Source of the DNA: an uncultured Anaerolineae bacterium
Lineage (GTDB): Bacteria; Chloroflexota; Anaerolineae; Anaerolineales; Villigracilaceae
NCBI GenBank assembly: GCA_903838415.1
Contig: CAILYI010000137.1
Coordinates: 1 to 50,774 of the forward strand
Length of the DNA stretch: 50,774 bases
Direction of reading: 5' to 3'
Shown here: piece by piece, positions 17,005 to 25,298 of the stretch
Layout: the number at the start of each line of letters is the position of its first letter
Position numbering within the stretch: the first letter of the stretch is position 1
Program-made: the position numbers and the translations under genes
Notes under the pieces: generated by a model
The model's input: the letters and a program-made list of their open reading frames with translations, nothing else
Databases searched by the model: none
What the model was told of the DNA's origin: nothing

Positions 17005-19377
17005 ATGACCCTTCCCAACCCATCCACCGACCGTGTCCTCAACATCTACCTGGCGCTGACTCAGTACCCAATCCTGGCAACGCGCATCCGCGAAAAAATG
17101 CGCGCCGCGATGTTTATGCGCGGCATCATCATGCCGGATGCGTTTGAAAACGAGGTGCGCAGAAAAGCCGTCGAATCGCAGATGAGGGAAGGATTGCACG
17201 ATCCGTTCGGAGAGGAATCCTTCGAAGTGTGGGAATTGCGCCGCCAGCGCATCCGCGAGGCGCTGACCGATTTCTACTTCGCCTACAACTTACCGTATGA
17301 CGAGTTTGAAGCGCTGGTACGGCAAACGGTCGGTGAACACGGCGAAGTTCCCAACATGGTGACGTTCAACCCGGAACTGGCGCCACAGGAAATGCTTTTT
17401 GAGCAGGCTGAAATGATCGAGCGCATGCCGGTCGAAAAGCGCAACCACCTTGAAGCGCGCCTGCAAGAAATCAAAGTTGTCCTCATCCGCACCATGATCA
17501 GCGACCAGTTGGCCTATCTCAAAATTGCCCGCCGCTGGTTCACCGTGGAGGACTTGAAGGAAATCCGCCGCAGCAAGATCGGATACGGCAAAATTGGCGG
17601 AAAAGCGGCCGGAATGATGCTGGCATACCGCATTCTCAGTGAAGTGGCTTCGCCCAATGTAAAAGCGACCATCCGCCTGCCGAAATCCTATTTCCTTGCA
17701 TCGGACGTTTTCTATACGTTTCTTTCGGCCAATGGACTGATTCATTGGGCGGATCAAAAATACAAACCCGAAGCCCAAATCCGCGCCGAATATTCCACTA
17801 TTCAGGAAGAGTTTGTGCAGGGAAAATTTCCCCGCGACATTCTCGAACGGTTGCGCATCGTGGTGGATGAGTTCAAAGGACAACCGTTTATTGTCCGCTC
17901 TTCGAGCCTGCTCGAAGATAATTTCGGGACCTCTTTTGCGGGGAAATATGACAGTTTCTTTTGCCCGAACCAGGGTTCCCCTGAGAAAAACCTGGCCGAC
18001 ATCACCAATGCCATCGCGCGCATTTATGCCAGCGCGCTGAATCCGAATGCCCTGCTCTATCGCAATCACAAGGGCCTGACCGATTACGACGAACGCGTCG
18101 CCGTGCTGATCCAACCCGTGGAAGGCGAGCAATACGGACACTACTTCCTGCCGCACGGCGCGGGCGTGGCTTTCAGCCGCAACCTGTACCGCTGGTCGCC
18201 ACAGATAAAACGCGAGGACGGTTTCCTGCGCCTGGTTTGGGGGCTGGGCACCCGCGCCGTCGATACGCTGGGCAACGACCATCCGCGTCTGGTGGCGCTC
18301 AGTCACCCGCTGCTGCACCCGGCCGCCTCCACAAAATTGATCAGGCGCTACTCACAGCAATTTGTCGACTTGATCGACCTCGACACAAACCAACTCACCA
18401 CGCTGCCCGTGGAAAAAGTGCTCAATCCGCACTATCCTGCCCTGCGCTATATCGCCCAGGTGGATGAAGGCGATTACCTGACCGCCATCCGCACCAGCAC
18501 CGCGGACGTGAGCCAGATGGTGATCACCTTTGACGAACTGCTGCGACGCACGCCCTTCGCCAAAACCATGCGCGAAATGCTGGTTCGGCTGGAAGAGTAT
18601 TACGGTTCCCCGGTGGATACCGAATTCACCGTGGAAATCACCGATCCGCTCACCGTTCATCCAGGCGTCATGATTACCCTGCTGCAATGCCGGCCGCAAA
18701 GCCACATCGAAAGCGAAGAAAGCGCCAGCCTTCCCTCTGATCTGGATGAGGAAAAAATCATTTTCGCCACGCGGCGCATGGTTCCCCACGGCGAAGTAAA
18801 AGATATCCGCTACGTTTTATTCGTCACGCACGAAGGCTACTTCAGCCTGCCTACCCAGGCAGACCGCACCAGGCTCGAACGCACCATCGGCCAACTCAAC
18901 ACCGCGCTCAAGGAACAGGTCTTTATTTGTCTCGGGCCCGGACGCTGGGGCACCTCCACACCAGATTTGGGCGTGCACGTGGCGTATGGGGATATTTACA
19001 ACACCCGGGCCCTGGTCGAACTCTCAGGACAGGAAGTAGGCACATCCCCCGAGCCTTCCTTCGGGACCCATTTCTTTCAGGATATGATGGAAGCTCAAAT
19101 CTACCCCCTGGCGATTAACTTGGACGATAAGGATGTTATCTTCAACCGGGATTTTTTCTACGCCACCCCCAACCATCTCAAGGAATGGTGCTCAACCACT
19201 GACGAAAAACTGCTGAACACCCTGCGCCTGGTGGATGTGCAGGATTTCGCCCCCGGTCAGCGCCTGCACCTGATCATGGATGATGACGAGGGCCGCGCGG
19301 TGTGTTTCCTCGAAGCGGGAGATTTGGAAGAGCCGGATGAACCGGGCAGTTTATCAAAAAAATCATTCGGCATTTGA
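17005..19377 (+). CDS. PEP/pyruvate-binding (PPDK N-terminal-like) protein
   Basis: This 790-residue protein has an N-terminal helical region (about 1-185) and an ATP-grasp PPDK_N domain (about 190-590). The domain motifs are GKIGGKAAG (195-203), FIVRSSSLLED (295-305) and SFAGKYDS (310-317). A C-terminal domain (about 600-790) includes GRWGTSTPDLGVHVAYGDI. The phosphohistidine swivel domain (TCGG.TSHAA motif) and the PEP-binding TIM barrel of PEP synthase are both missing, so it cannot run the full PPDK or PEP-synthase cycle. The real substrate is unknown. The start has a GGAAAG Shine-Dalgarno. Its stop codon forms the loop of a bidirectional terminator. Confidence 0.82.
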   Translation: MTLPNPSTDRVLNIYLALTQYPILATRIREKMRAAMFMRGIIMPDAFENEVRRKAVESQMREGLHDPFGEESFEVWELRRQRIREALTDFYFAYNLPYDEFEALVRQTVGEHGEVPNMVTFNPELAPQEMLFEQAEMIERMPVEKRNHLEARLQEIKVVLIRTMISDQLAYLKIARRWFTVEDLKEIRRSKIGYGKIGGKAAGMMLAYRILSEVASPNVKATIRLPKSYFLASDVFYTFLSANGLIHWADQKYKPEAQIRAEYSTIQEEFVQGKFPRDILERLRIVVDEFKGQPFIVRSSSLLEDNFGTSFAGKYDSFFCPNQGSPEKNLADITNAIARIYASALNPNALLYRNHKGLTDYDERVAVLIQPVEGEQYGHYFLPHGAGVAFSRNLYRWSPQIKREDGFLRLVWGLGTRAVDTLGNDHPRLVALSHPLLHPAASTKLIRRYSQQFVDLIDLDTNQLTTLPVEKVLNPHYPALRYIAQVDEGDYLTAIRTSTADVSQMVITFDELLRRTPFAKTMREMLVRLEEYYGSPVDTEFTVEITDPLTVHPGVMITLLQCRPQSHIESEESASLPSDLDEEKIIFATRRMVPHGEVKDIRYVLFVTHEGYFSLPTQADRTRLERTIGQLNTALKEQVFICLGPGRWGTSTPDLGVHVAYGDIYNTRALVELSGQEVGTSPEPSFGTHFFQDMMEAQIYPLAINLDDKDVIFNRDFFYATPNHLKEWCSTTDEKLLNTLRLVDVQDFAPGQRLHLIMDDDEGRAVCFLEAGDLEEPDEPGSLSKKSFGI

Positions 19378-19396
19378 AATGCCGAATGATTTTTTT
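19356..19396. terminator. Bidirectional terminator whose loop is a stop codon
   Basis: Perfect 19-bp arms (19356-19374 and 19378-19396) with seven A at one end and seven T at the other enclose a 3-nt loop, TGA. That TGA (19375-19377) is the stop codon of the rightward 790-residue protein. The TAA stop of the leftward glycosyltransferase (19395-19397) overlaps the other end. One hairpin therefore serves both convergent genes. Confidence 0.93.
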
Positions 19397-20837
19397 ATTT
19401 CTGGATTTTGTAAACGGTAAAGCGTTTGTTGTTAAAAACTTCTTCCAGCGTCACGCGGGGATTACAGGAGGTAATTTGCTCGGGCGGGATTTGCCCGTTC
19501 CCGGCCATTTTCTCGTGGATGGCGACGTAATCACCTTTGACGAGATCATCGCAGCGTTCGGTCATGAAAGCGTCCCGGTCGGTGAACAGACGCAAGGCGC
19601 GCGGACGCATGAAAATGATGACACTCTCGGCGGGCGTCTCTTCACGGATGAAGGAAAAAAACTGGTTGCTGTACACGTCAAACGGGCCGTTGATATTGCG
19701 CCCGCCAGATGCGTTGGTATAGGCGGAGTAGGCGCTGATGCCCAGTGAAACCAGCAGCAGCAGCCCCCAAAAACCACTGACGATGCTTTTAGCAGTTTTC
19801 TGTCCATTGACCGGCAGCCGCGCGACGCCCAGTTTCATCCCGTCAAACGCGGCAATAAACAGGATGGGCAGAATCGGGTAAATAAAGCGCAAGCCCTGCC
19901 TTTCGGGCCAGACGATGAACAGCGCCACCGTCAGCAGGCTGTAGGCGTGCAAAGCGGCATCACGCCGCAGATGAGTCAACAGGCTGACCAGCACGAAAAC
20001 CGCCAGCAGCGGATACAAAACCAGCCCGCCGGGGATATTGGCAAAAGTCCAGGATGGGAGCCACAGGTAATAGAGGGCGTTATCCAGCAGGCGCTGCGGC
20101 GTGAGCATGGAAAAGTGACTGAAGTACGAATCCTGCCCGCCGGGGAAGAGCGCAACCTGGACGGCGATCAAAAACCCAAACATCAGAGCAGGGACGGCGG
20201 CTTGTTTCAAGGCCAGCTGCCAGCGCGGCCAAAAAGCGATCAGCAGCGTCAACGCCAGGGGTGCGAGCAGGACAACCCCGGTGGTGCGGACAAAACAAGC
20301 CATGAACAGGCTGGCACCGAGCAATATCCCGGCCAGCGCTTTTTGACGGGGAAAACGATCGGCCAGGAAAAGGCTGATCGTAGAGAAGGCCAGAAACGGG
20401 ATGTCTGAAATGATCAAGTCATTCGCGGCGAGCAAGGCCGGGAGTACGGCGAGAACGCCCGTCAACAGGAGCGACTCATCTTCTTCCAACCGTGTGTGCG
20501 CCAGAAAATAAAATGCCACCAGAAAAACAGCGTAAAAGGCAATCCCCACCAGTTTCAGCGCCAGGGCATTCAACCCGAAAATGGCGTAGACCAGCGCCAG
20601 CAGCAGCGGAAAGCCCCAGGGATAGGCGACCGGCCCCGGCGGGTAGGATGAGTTCTGCACGGTGAAGGCGTTGCGCCGGATGAAATCCCCCATGCTCCAC
20701 GACAGGATGCTTTTGGCCTGCATCAGGTAGGATGCGAAATCGTCCAACCAGACATGGCCGCGGGTCAGCATGAAAAAACTGAGCGCGCTGGAGATCAGCG
20801 CGATCAGCCCGAGCAAAAGAAGGGAGCGTTTACGCAT
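19395..20837 (-). CDS. GT-C-fold membrane glycosyltransferase
   Basis: This 480-residue protein has about ten or more hydrophobic helices and an N-terminal extracytoplasmic loop with the acidic pair Asp32-Asp33 (VWLDDFASYLMQA), the usual GT-C catalytic site. A periplasmic-type C-terminal part (about 375-480) contains ESVIIFMRPRALRLFTDR. This resembles ArnT/PMT-like (GT39-type) enzymes that move sugars from polyprenyl-phosphate donors to envelope acceptors; donor and acceptor are unknown. The gene starts 3 nt after the histidine-kinase stop codon on the same strand, so the two share a transcript. Confidence 0.8.
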   Translation of the reverse strand: MRKRSLLLLGLIALISSALSFFMLTRGHVWLDDFASYLMQAKSILSWSMGDFIRRNAFTVQNSSYPPGPVAYPWGFPLLLALVYAIFGLNALALKLVGIAFYAVFLVAFYFLAHTRLEEDESLLLTGVLAVLPALLAANDLIISDIPFLAFSTISLFLADRFPRQKALAGILLGASLFMACFVRTTGVVLLAPLALTLLIAFWPRWQLALKQAAVPALMFGFLIAVQVALFPGGQDSYFSHFSMLTPQRLLDNALYYLWLPSWTFANIPGGLVLYPLLAVFVLVSLLTHLRRDAALHAYSLLTVALFIVWPERQGLRFIYPILPILFIAAFDGMKLGVARLPVNGQKTAKSIVSGFWGLLLLVSLGISAYSAYTNASGGRNINGPFDVYSNQFFSFIREETPAESVIIFMRPRALRLFTDRDAFMTERCDDLVKGDYVAIHEKMAGNGQIPPEQITSCNPRVTLEEVFNNKRFTVYKIQK

Positions 20838-20839
20838 GT

Positions 20840-22105
20840 TTACGATTTCGGTATGGAAAGTGACGAGGTTCCCGCCGGGGGCAACAAGACTTTGATGGTG
20901 GTGCCTTTTTCAAGGCCTTCGCTTTCGGCCCAGACGCGCCCACCCTGGGTTTCGATCAGGCCCTTGGCAATCGTCAGGCCAATTCCCAGCCCGCCAAAGC
21001 GCCGGGTATTATGCGGCTCGACCTGGTAAAACTCCTGAAAAATTCTGGGCAGCTGTTCGGCGGAAAGGCCGATGCCGCTATCGTTGACCCAGGCGGCGAT
21101 GTTCCCACTCTTTTGCGCCGCGCCGATGGTAATTCTTCCGCCGCGCGGGGTGAAGCGGATGGCGTTGTTGAGGATGTTGACGAAAGCCGGGGTGAGTTTC
21201 TCGGGGTCGGCCGTCACCAACAGGGATTGCGTGGGCAGTTCAAAGGTCACGACGTGGTGCATTTCTTCGGCGATCGGGCGCATCTCTTCGTAGGCCGCCA
21301 TGAGCACTTGCTGCATGGGCACAACGCGCGGCTTGAAGGTCATGCCTTTGGCCTGCAAAAGGTGCAGACTGGTCATGGCTTCGATGACCGAGCGCATCTG
21401 GCTGGCCGCGCTGAGTACGCGTTCCACATTCTCGGAACCGGCCCCATTGACTTCTTCCTGCAAAAAGGAGGCGTAACCAATGATGATGCCAAGCGGCGTG
21501 CGCAGTTCGTGCGAGGCCAGCGCCAGGAAGTTGCTTTTCAAGCGGTCGGTGGCGCTGATATCGTCATAGGCCTTCTGCAGGGCTTGGATCAGGCGCGCAT
21601 TGTAAAGGGCGACCGCCGCCTGCGCCGCCAGCACCGACAAAAGACGCTCGTCCGCTTCGTCGAAGGGCTCACCGCGTTTGTTAAGCGCTTCGAGCACGCC
21701 CACGCCCTTATCACGAATGCGCATGGGCACGCCCAGCAGGGAGCGCGTCTCGAAATTGACCTGTTGACTGACGCCGTTAAAGTGGCGCGGATCCTGGCTA
21801 ACGTCATTCAGGATGATCGACTTGTCTTCGAGAAAGATGCTGCCCGCCAGTGAGCCGTCAATTGGCACCGGGATGAGGGCCATCTTTTTGAAATCGGACC
21901 CGGTGGAGGCCGCAAAGAACAGGCGGCTGCGCTTTTCGTCATACAGCAAAATGGAGGCCGCTTCGCAGTCCAACACTTCGGCGGCGGCCTTGATGATGAC
22001 CTGCAGCAGGTCATCCAGGTTAAGGGTGGAGTTCAGCGTCAGGCTGACTTCCATGAGTTGGGCCAGTTGTTTGGCTTCCAGGCTGGGGGCGCGGCGATTA
22101 ATCAT
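20840..22105 (-). CDS. GAF-domain sensor histidine kinase
   Basis: This 421-residue cytoplasmic kinase has a GAF domain (about 29-172), a short helical linker and a HisKA domain with His199 in ASHELRTPLG. The HATPase_c domain has an N box NILNNAIRFTPRGG (about 307-320), a G1 box NDSGIGL and a G2 box GGLGIGLTIAKGL. All phosphotransfer residues look intact. No transmembrane segment is present, so the signal is probably small-molecule or redox sensed by GAF. No response regulator lies in this window, so it is an orphan here. A good promoter (22112-22140) ends 6 nt before the ATG, suggesting a leaderless mRNA. Confidence 0.92.
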   Translation of the reverse strand: MINRRAPSLEAKQLAQLMEVSLTLNSTLNLDDLLQVIIKAAAEVLDCEAASILLYDEKRSRLFFAASTGSDFKKMALIPVPIDGSLAGSIFLEDKSIILNDVSQDPRHFNGVSQQVNFETRSLLGVPMRIRDKGVGVLEALNKRGEPFDEADERLLSVLAAQAAVALYNARLIQALQKAYDDISATDRLKSNFLALASHELRTPLGIIIGYASFLQEEVNGAGSENVERVLSAASQMRSVIEAMTSLHLLQAKGMTFKPRVVPMQQVLMAAYEEMRPIAEEMHHVVTFELPTQSLLVTADPEKLTPAFVNILNNAIRFTPRGGRITIGAAQKSGNIAAWVNDSGIGLSAEQLPRIFQEFYQVEPHNTRRFGGLGIGLTIAKGLIETQGGRVWAESEGLEKGTTIKVLLPPAGTSSLSIPKS

Positions 22106-22111
22106 GTCAAT

Positions 22112-22140
22112 AGTGTAGCGTGAAATCGGACTCAGGACAA
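22112..22140 (-). promoter_or_regulatory. Promoter TTGTCC-N17-TACACT of the GAF kinase
   Basis: On the minus strand, TTGTCC (22135-22140) and TACACT (22112-22117) are separated by 17 nt. The -10 box ends 6 nt before the ATG at 22105 and no Shine-Dalgarno is present. This is the clearest leaderless-type promoter in the window. Confidence 0.72.
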
Positions 22141-22168
22141 TAGTATTAATGGGCCAATCCCCCGGCCC

Positions 22169-24499
22169 TTATTCAAACAGATACTCATAAAACCCGATCA
22201 CAATATAGCGCGGGCTTTCCAGCAGCGCGCTTTCCGAGAAAGCCGCCTCCCGGCCGGTTTGCGGCTGCGGGCCGCATTCGGCGGATTGAAAATCCAGCGG
22301 CAGACCTTCCCCCTGGCAGATCTGCGCCGGTTGCGCGGGCAAGCCGCTCAGCAGGCCCACCGTCAGTCGATTGGTCTCCGTCACGGTCGGCTCACAGCCA
22401 AACTGCCAGCCGGGGCCGCCATCCGGCAAGCGGCACCAACTCTGGTTGACGGCGCTGATGAAATCATAGGTAAACGCATCCACGATGGCGCCGGAGGCCT
22501 GATACAGCCGCACGCTGTCGCCGCCATCCCCCAACAGCAGGCCGGTCTGTGACCCAAAGAAGGCCAGCCGCGCGCCAGGCGCAAGCGTGACTACCGGGAT
22601 GGTAAAAGGCGAAGAATCGCCGTCCTGGTCGTCCAACTTCCAGCCAGCCAGCGCAAGCGGTTGATCGCTCAAATTGACCAACTCGATGAATTCATCGCCC
22701 GAATCGATTTTCCCATCTCCATTTTGATCTGAATGCGGCCTGGGCAAAAACTCGTTGATGACCACACTGGCAGGCGCCACCAAAACCGGCGTGCGGGTGG
22801 CCGTTTTGGCAGGCGTGGCGCTGCGGACAGATGTGGCAGTGCGAACGGCCGTGGCGGTATGCGCGGGCGTCTGGCTGCGGGTGGGCGTGGCGGTGCGCGT
22901 GGTGGTGGCAGTCGGGACGGCGGTGGGCGTGACGGAATAGGCCCAGTTGAGCATTTTGGGCGTGCCGCAGACTTTATTCCCGGCAATGTCCTCGCCATTG
23001 GCGATCTGCCCGGTATTGGTGATCCAAGCCGTGTCGCCATCGACAAACTCAGCCCCGCGCCGCTCCATGCTGCAAGCTGTGACAGAATTCCCTGCAGGCC
23101 ACGCGCCGCCATTGCTATTGGCGCTATCCGCCAGCGAGCCGCCGGGCGCCAGCAGTTGCAAGGATTCGGTTTCATTGGACAGCACGCCGCTGTAGATTTG
23201 ATCGGCGGGAATGTCGGAAATCACCTCGTCATCCGTCCGTTCCAGCAGGAAGTAGCCCCCCGCCGCAATACTGCCCGTCAAACTGATCGACGGCGCACCA
23301 TCTACCGACTGCAACTTCCACCCGGCAAGATTGACCGCCGTCAAACCGGGGTTATACAACTCAATCCACTCATCGTTCAAATCCGCCGTGGTCCCCATCC
23401 AGGCCACTTCGTTGATAACCAATCCCCGCACGGGATAAGGCGTGGGGCTGACCGTGGCTGTCAATGTGGGGGAGACTGTCAGCGTGACGGTGGCGGTTTT
23501 GGTGGCGGTCGCGGTCAGCGCCGGGAGGCTGCTGGCAGTCACCGTCAGCGTTGCGGTGGCGGTTGACGTGGGCGTGCCGGTTTTGGTGGAAGTTGCGGTT
23601 GATGTGGCCGTGACTGTCGGTGTGGGGGGGCCAGTCAAAGTGACGGTGGCGGTGGGTGAGAGCGTGACCGTGGGAAGTGGCGGGATGGTATTGGTGGGCG
23701 TGGCCGTCAAAGTAGGAATCAGGGTGGCGCTGGCCAGCGGAGCGACGGTACTGGTGAGTGTCGCCGTCAAAGTGGGCGTCGGGGTGGGTGTGCTGGTTCC
23801 GGCGCATGGATTTGAAACGATGGTACTGCTGGTGAGCGGCGCGGATGGGTCGATCAATTCAAAATCAGCCACGTTGTTGTCGCTATCTTCGCAGGCCCCC
23901 AAAAGCCCGCCCGGCTTGCGGCGGTAACTGCGATCAATGTCCTTGGAGGCTCCGAGCGAGGTCAGCTTGGTCCCTTCGCCATAGAAAGAACTGACGCCAA
24001 AACCTACCTGATCGACCACCACGCCATCCGCTGAAAGCAAAGCCAGCCCACCAGAATCCGTCAAACCAACAGCGTAGGTTTTATCCCCTGGCACAGCATC
24101 GTTGTAACCGGCGCTGTTGGTCAGTAAATAATATTGCCCGGAGAGCAGGATTGTCGAAGCGGGAAAAGTAAAATGTAAGTAGGCAAATCCCGAATCATTT
24201 GAGCGCTTGATGGTCCAGTTGGAGATGTCGATCGCCCCGCCGGTTGGATTAAACAATTCGATGAACTCATCATTACCCCCATTCGAGCCACGCGCGCGAA
24301 ATTGACTGATGACAAGGTGATTGGTCGTCGCCGCGAAAGGCCGATTTACCGGCAGCGCCTCCACAGGATAAATCGACCCTGCCAGCAAACACCAAAAAGC
24401 CAGCAGCAGCAAGCCCGCACCGAAAGCTCTCACACCGGCCGGGCAGCCCGAACGCAAAAACCCGCAGAAAGACAAACTGAACCCTTCCTGAAATGCCAA
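22169..24499 (-). CDS. Secreted three-domain lamin-tail (LTD) protein
   Basis: This 776-residue protein has a signal-peptide-like N-terminus (hydrophobic core about 27-42, cleavage near 49). Three lamin-tail domains follow, each with an INE/ISQF...DEFIELFNP...W motif: about 60-222, 357-520 and 577-715. Linkers at 235-356 and 523-573 are almost purely Thr, Pro, Ala, Ser and Val, probably extended and O-glycosylated. The third domain carries DQNGDGKIDSGDEF, a Ca-binding-like loop. Bacterial LTD proteins are surface or secreted modules, often beside nucleases; none is present here. No sorting signal or C-terminal anchor is evident. Confidence 0.85.
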   Translation of the reverse strand: MAFQEGFSLSFCGFLRSGCPAGVRAFGAGLLLLAFWCLLAGSIYPVEALPVNRPFAATTNHLVISQFRARGSNGGNDEFIELFNPTGGAIDISNWTIKRSNDSGFAYLHFTFPASTILLSGQYYLLTNSAGYNDAVPGDKTYAVGLTDSGGLALLSADGVVVDQVGFGVSSFYGEGTKLTSLGASKDIDRSYRRKPGGLLGACEDSDNNVADFELIDPSAPLTSSTIVSNPCAGTSTPTPTPTLTATLTSTVAPLASATLIPTLTATPTNTIPPLPTVTLSPTATVTLTGPPTPTVTATSTATSTKTGTPTSTATATLTVTASSLPALTATATKTATVTLTVSPTLTATVSPTPYPVRGLVINEVAWMGTTADLNDEWIELYNPGLTAVNLAGWKLQSVDGAPSISLTGSIAAGGYFLLERTDDEVISDIPADQIYSGVLSNETESLQLLAPGGSLADSANSNGGAWPAGNSVTACSMERRGAEFVDGDTAWITNTGQIANGEDIAGNKVCGTPKMLNWAYSVTPTAVPTATTTRTATPTRSQTPAHTATAVRTATSVRSATPAKTATRTPVLVAPASVVINEFLPRPHSDQNGDGKIDSGDEFIELVNLSDQPLALAGWKLDDQDGDSSPFTIPVVTLAPGARLAFFGSQTGLLLGDGGDSVRLYQASGAIVDAFTYDFISAVNQSWCRLPDGGPGWQFGCEPTVTETNRLTVGLLSGLPAQPAQICQGEGLPLDFQSAECGPQPQTGREAAFSESALLESPRYIVIGFYEYLFE
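22781..23797 (-). repeat. Low-complexity linker coding repeats (two tracts)
   Basis: Two tracts, about 22781-22933 and 23432-23797, encode Thr/Pro-rich linkers of the LTD protein. On the plus strand they read as degenerate GTGGCG/GTGGGC-type words. The strong bias and repetition make replication slippage and length variation likely. They are separated by the second LTD domain. Confidence 0.75.
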
Positions 24500-24557
24500 T
24501 CTACTCCACCAGGGACAGTACCCCTGGCGGGCTATCCGCCCTGAAAATTACCAGCGT

Positions 24558-24818
24558 TTAACGAGGCTCAACCACCAACTTGACCGCCGTGCGAACGTTG
24601 CCCTCTATATCCACTTCCGCAAATTCCGGCACGCAGACGACGTGAATGTCATCTCCCTTGAGATACCCGGTGGCCAGCACCAGCGCCTTGACTGCCTGAT
24701 TGACCGCTCCTGCGCCAATCGCCTGCACCTCAGCGCGCTTGTGTTGACGAACCACACCCGCTATTGCCCCAGCCACGGCTGAAGTGCGGGAGTTAGCAGA
24801 GACCTTGATCACATCCAT
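24558..24818 (-). CDS. spoVS: Stage V sporulation protein S homologue
   Basis: This 86-residue protein starts at the ATG at 24818, just after a GGGAGAAA Shine-Dalgarno; the longer frame to 24887 is rejected. MDVIKVSANSRTSAVAGAIAGVVR, AEVQAIGAGAVNQAVKALVLATGYL and the C-terminal VRTAVKLVVEP are highly typical of SpoVS, an Alba-like fold. In Bacillus it affects sporulation and septation. Homologues also occur in non-sporulating Thermus/Deinococcus and Chloroflexi, where the role is unclear. It is the gene immediately left of the origin, transcribed away from it. The Alba-like fold makes nucleic-acid binding plausible. Confidence 0.95.
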   Translation of the reverse strand: MDVIKVSANSRTSAVAGAIAGVVRQHKRAEVQAIGAGAVNQAVKALVLATGYLKGDDIHVVCVPEFAEVDIEGNVRTAVKLVVEPR

Positions 24819-24937
24819 GATGTTTCTCCCTTTTGAAGAATAGAACGAGGGGCTTGCTATGTTTAACAAGATTGTACAAGAAAACAATAGTCAATTCAAG
24901 CAGTATTATTTCCTTACTCATTAAATAGATATGAATA

Positions 24938-24973
24938 TAGTAATCGTAGTAGTACCTGTGGATAAGTGGATAA
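24938..24973 (-). promoter_or_regulatory. DnaA box pair with DnaA-trio-like unwinding element
   Basis: A perfect minus-strand DnaA box (24957-24965) overlaps a one-mismatch box (24965-24973). Next to it, read 3' to 5' on the plus strand from 24956, come C-C-A-T, then GAT, GAT, GCT, AAT, GAT (24952 down to 24938). Four of five triplets fit the DnaA-trio consensus 3'-[G/A]A[T/A]-5' in register. The element points into the AT-rich tract, as expected for the basal unwinding system. Confidence 0.7.
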
Positions 24974-25060
24974 GTGCGCCCGTCCCCCCGCTAATGGCTG
25001 ATTCGGCCAATCCCTCCCCCACATTTGGTGGATTCCCGTTTGGATGAACCGCCGCAGCTG

Positions 25061-25099
25061 TGTGGATAACTTCGCCCTGGCGCGCGGCATTTATCCACA
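25061..25099. promoter_or_regulatory. Two facing perfect DnaA boxes
   Basis: TGTGGATAA (25061-25069, minus-strand box) and TTATCCACA (25091-25099, plus-strand box) are both perfect and lie 21 nt apart in opposite orientation, in the middle of the origin. Confidence 0.9.
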
Positions 25100-25138
25100 G
25101 ATTTCCCGAAAAACTATAATTAGGGCCAGCTAACCAAA

Positions 25139-25158
25139 CACCCCCATATATGGGGGTG
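25139..25158. repeat. 20-nt perfect palindrome in oriC
   Basis: CACCCCCATATATGGGGGTG is a perfect palindrome with C5/G5 arms around an ATATAT core. It sits between DnaA-box groups. A near relative lies at 25282-25298 on the other side of the right-hand box cluster. Confidence 0.9.
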
Positions 25159-25192
25159 CCAGGTGGAACGATAATTCGAACAATTGAGCAGG

Positions 25193-25242
25193 TTGTCCAC
25201 AGGCCGGGGTAGTTATCCACAGTTATTGGGCAGTTATCCACA
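25193..25242 (+). promoter_or_regulatory. Cluster of three same-strand DnaA boxes
   Basis: TTGTCCACA (25193-25201), TTATCCACA (25213-25221) and TTATCCACA (25234-25242) all point the same way with start-to-start spacings of 20 and 21 nt, about two helical turns. This regular phasing would place DnaA molecules on one face of the DNA. Confidence 0.9.
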
Positions 25243-25281
25243 GATTTGTGGGAAAAAACCACGCCCGGCCCAATTGTCATG

Positions 25282-25298
25282 CCCCCCTATATGGGGGG
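25282..25298. repeat. C6-TATAT-G6 inverted repeat in oriC
   Basis: CCCCCCTATATGGGGGG has six C and six G around TATAT. It resembles the palindrome at 25139 but is not identical to it. The two flank the phased DnaA-box cluster at 25193-25242. This copy lies 14 nt before the end of the leftward nucleotidyltransferase gene. Confidence 0.85.

Noticed and set aside
17290..18318. 342-residue minus-strand open frame within the PPDK-like gene
   Set aside because: It is antisense to a protein with clear motifs and has Gln/Arg/His-rich shadow composition.
22733..23566. 277-residue plus-strand frame opposite the lamin-tail protein
   Set aside because: It translates the complement of the linker repeats into Gly/Arg-rich sequence; not a gene.
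24921..25280. 119-residue minus-strand open frame inside the origin
   Set aside because: It runs straight through the DnaA boxes and palindromes, has no Shine-Dalgarno, and its residues simply translate the repeats.
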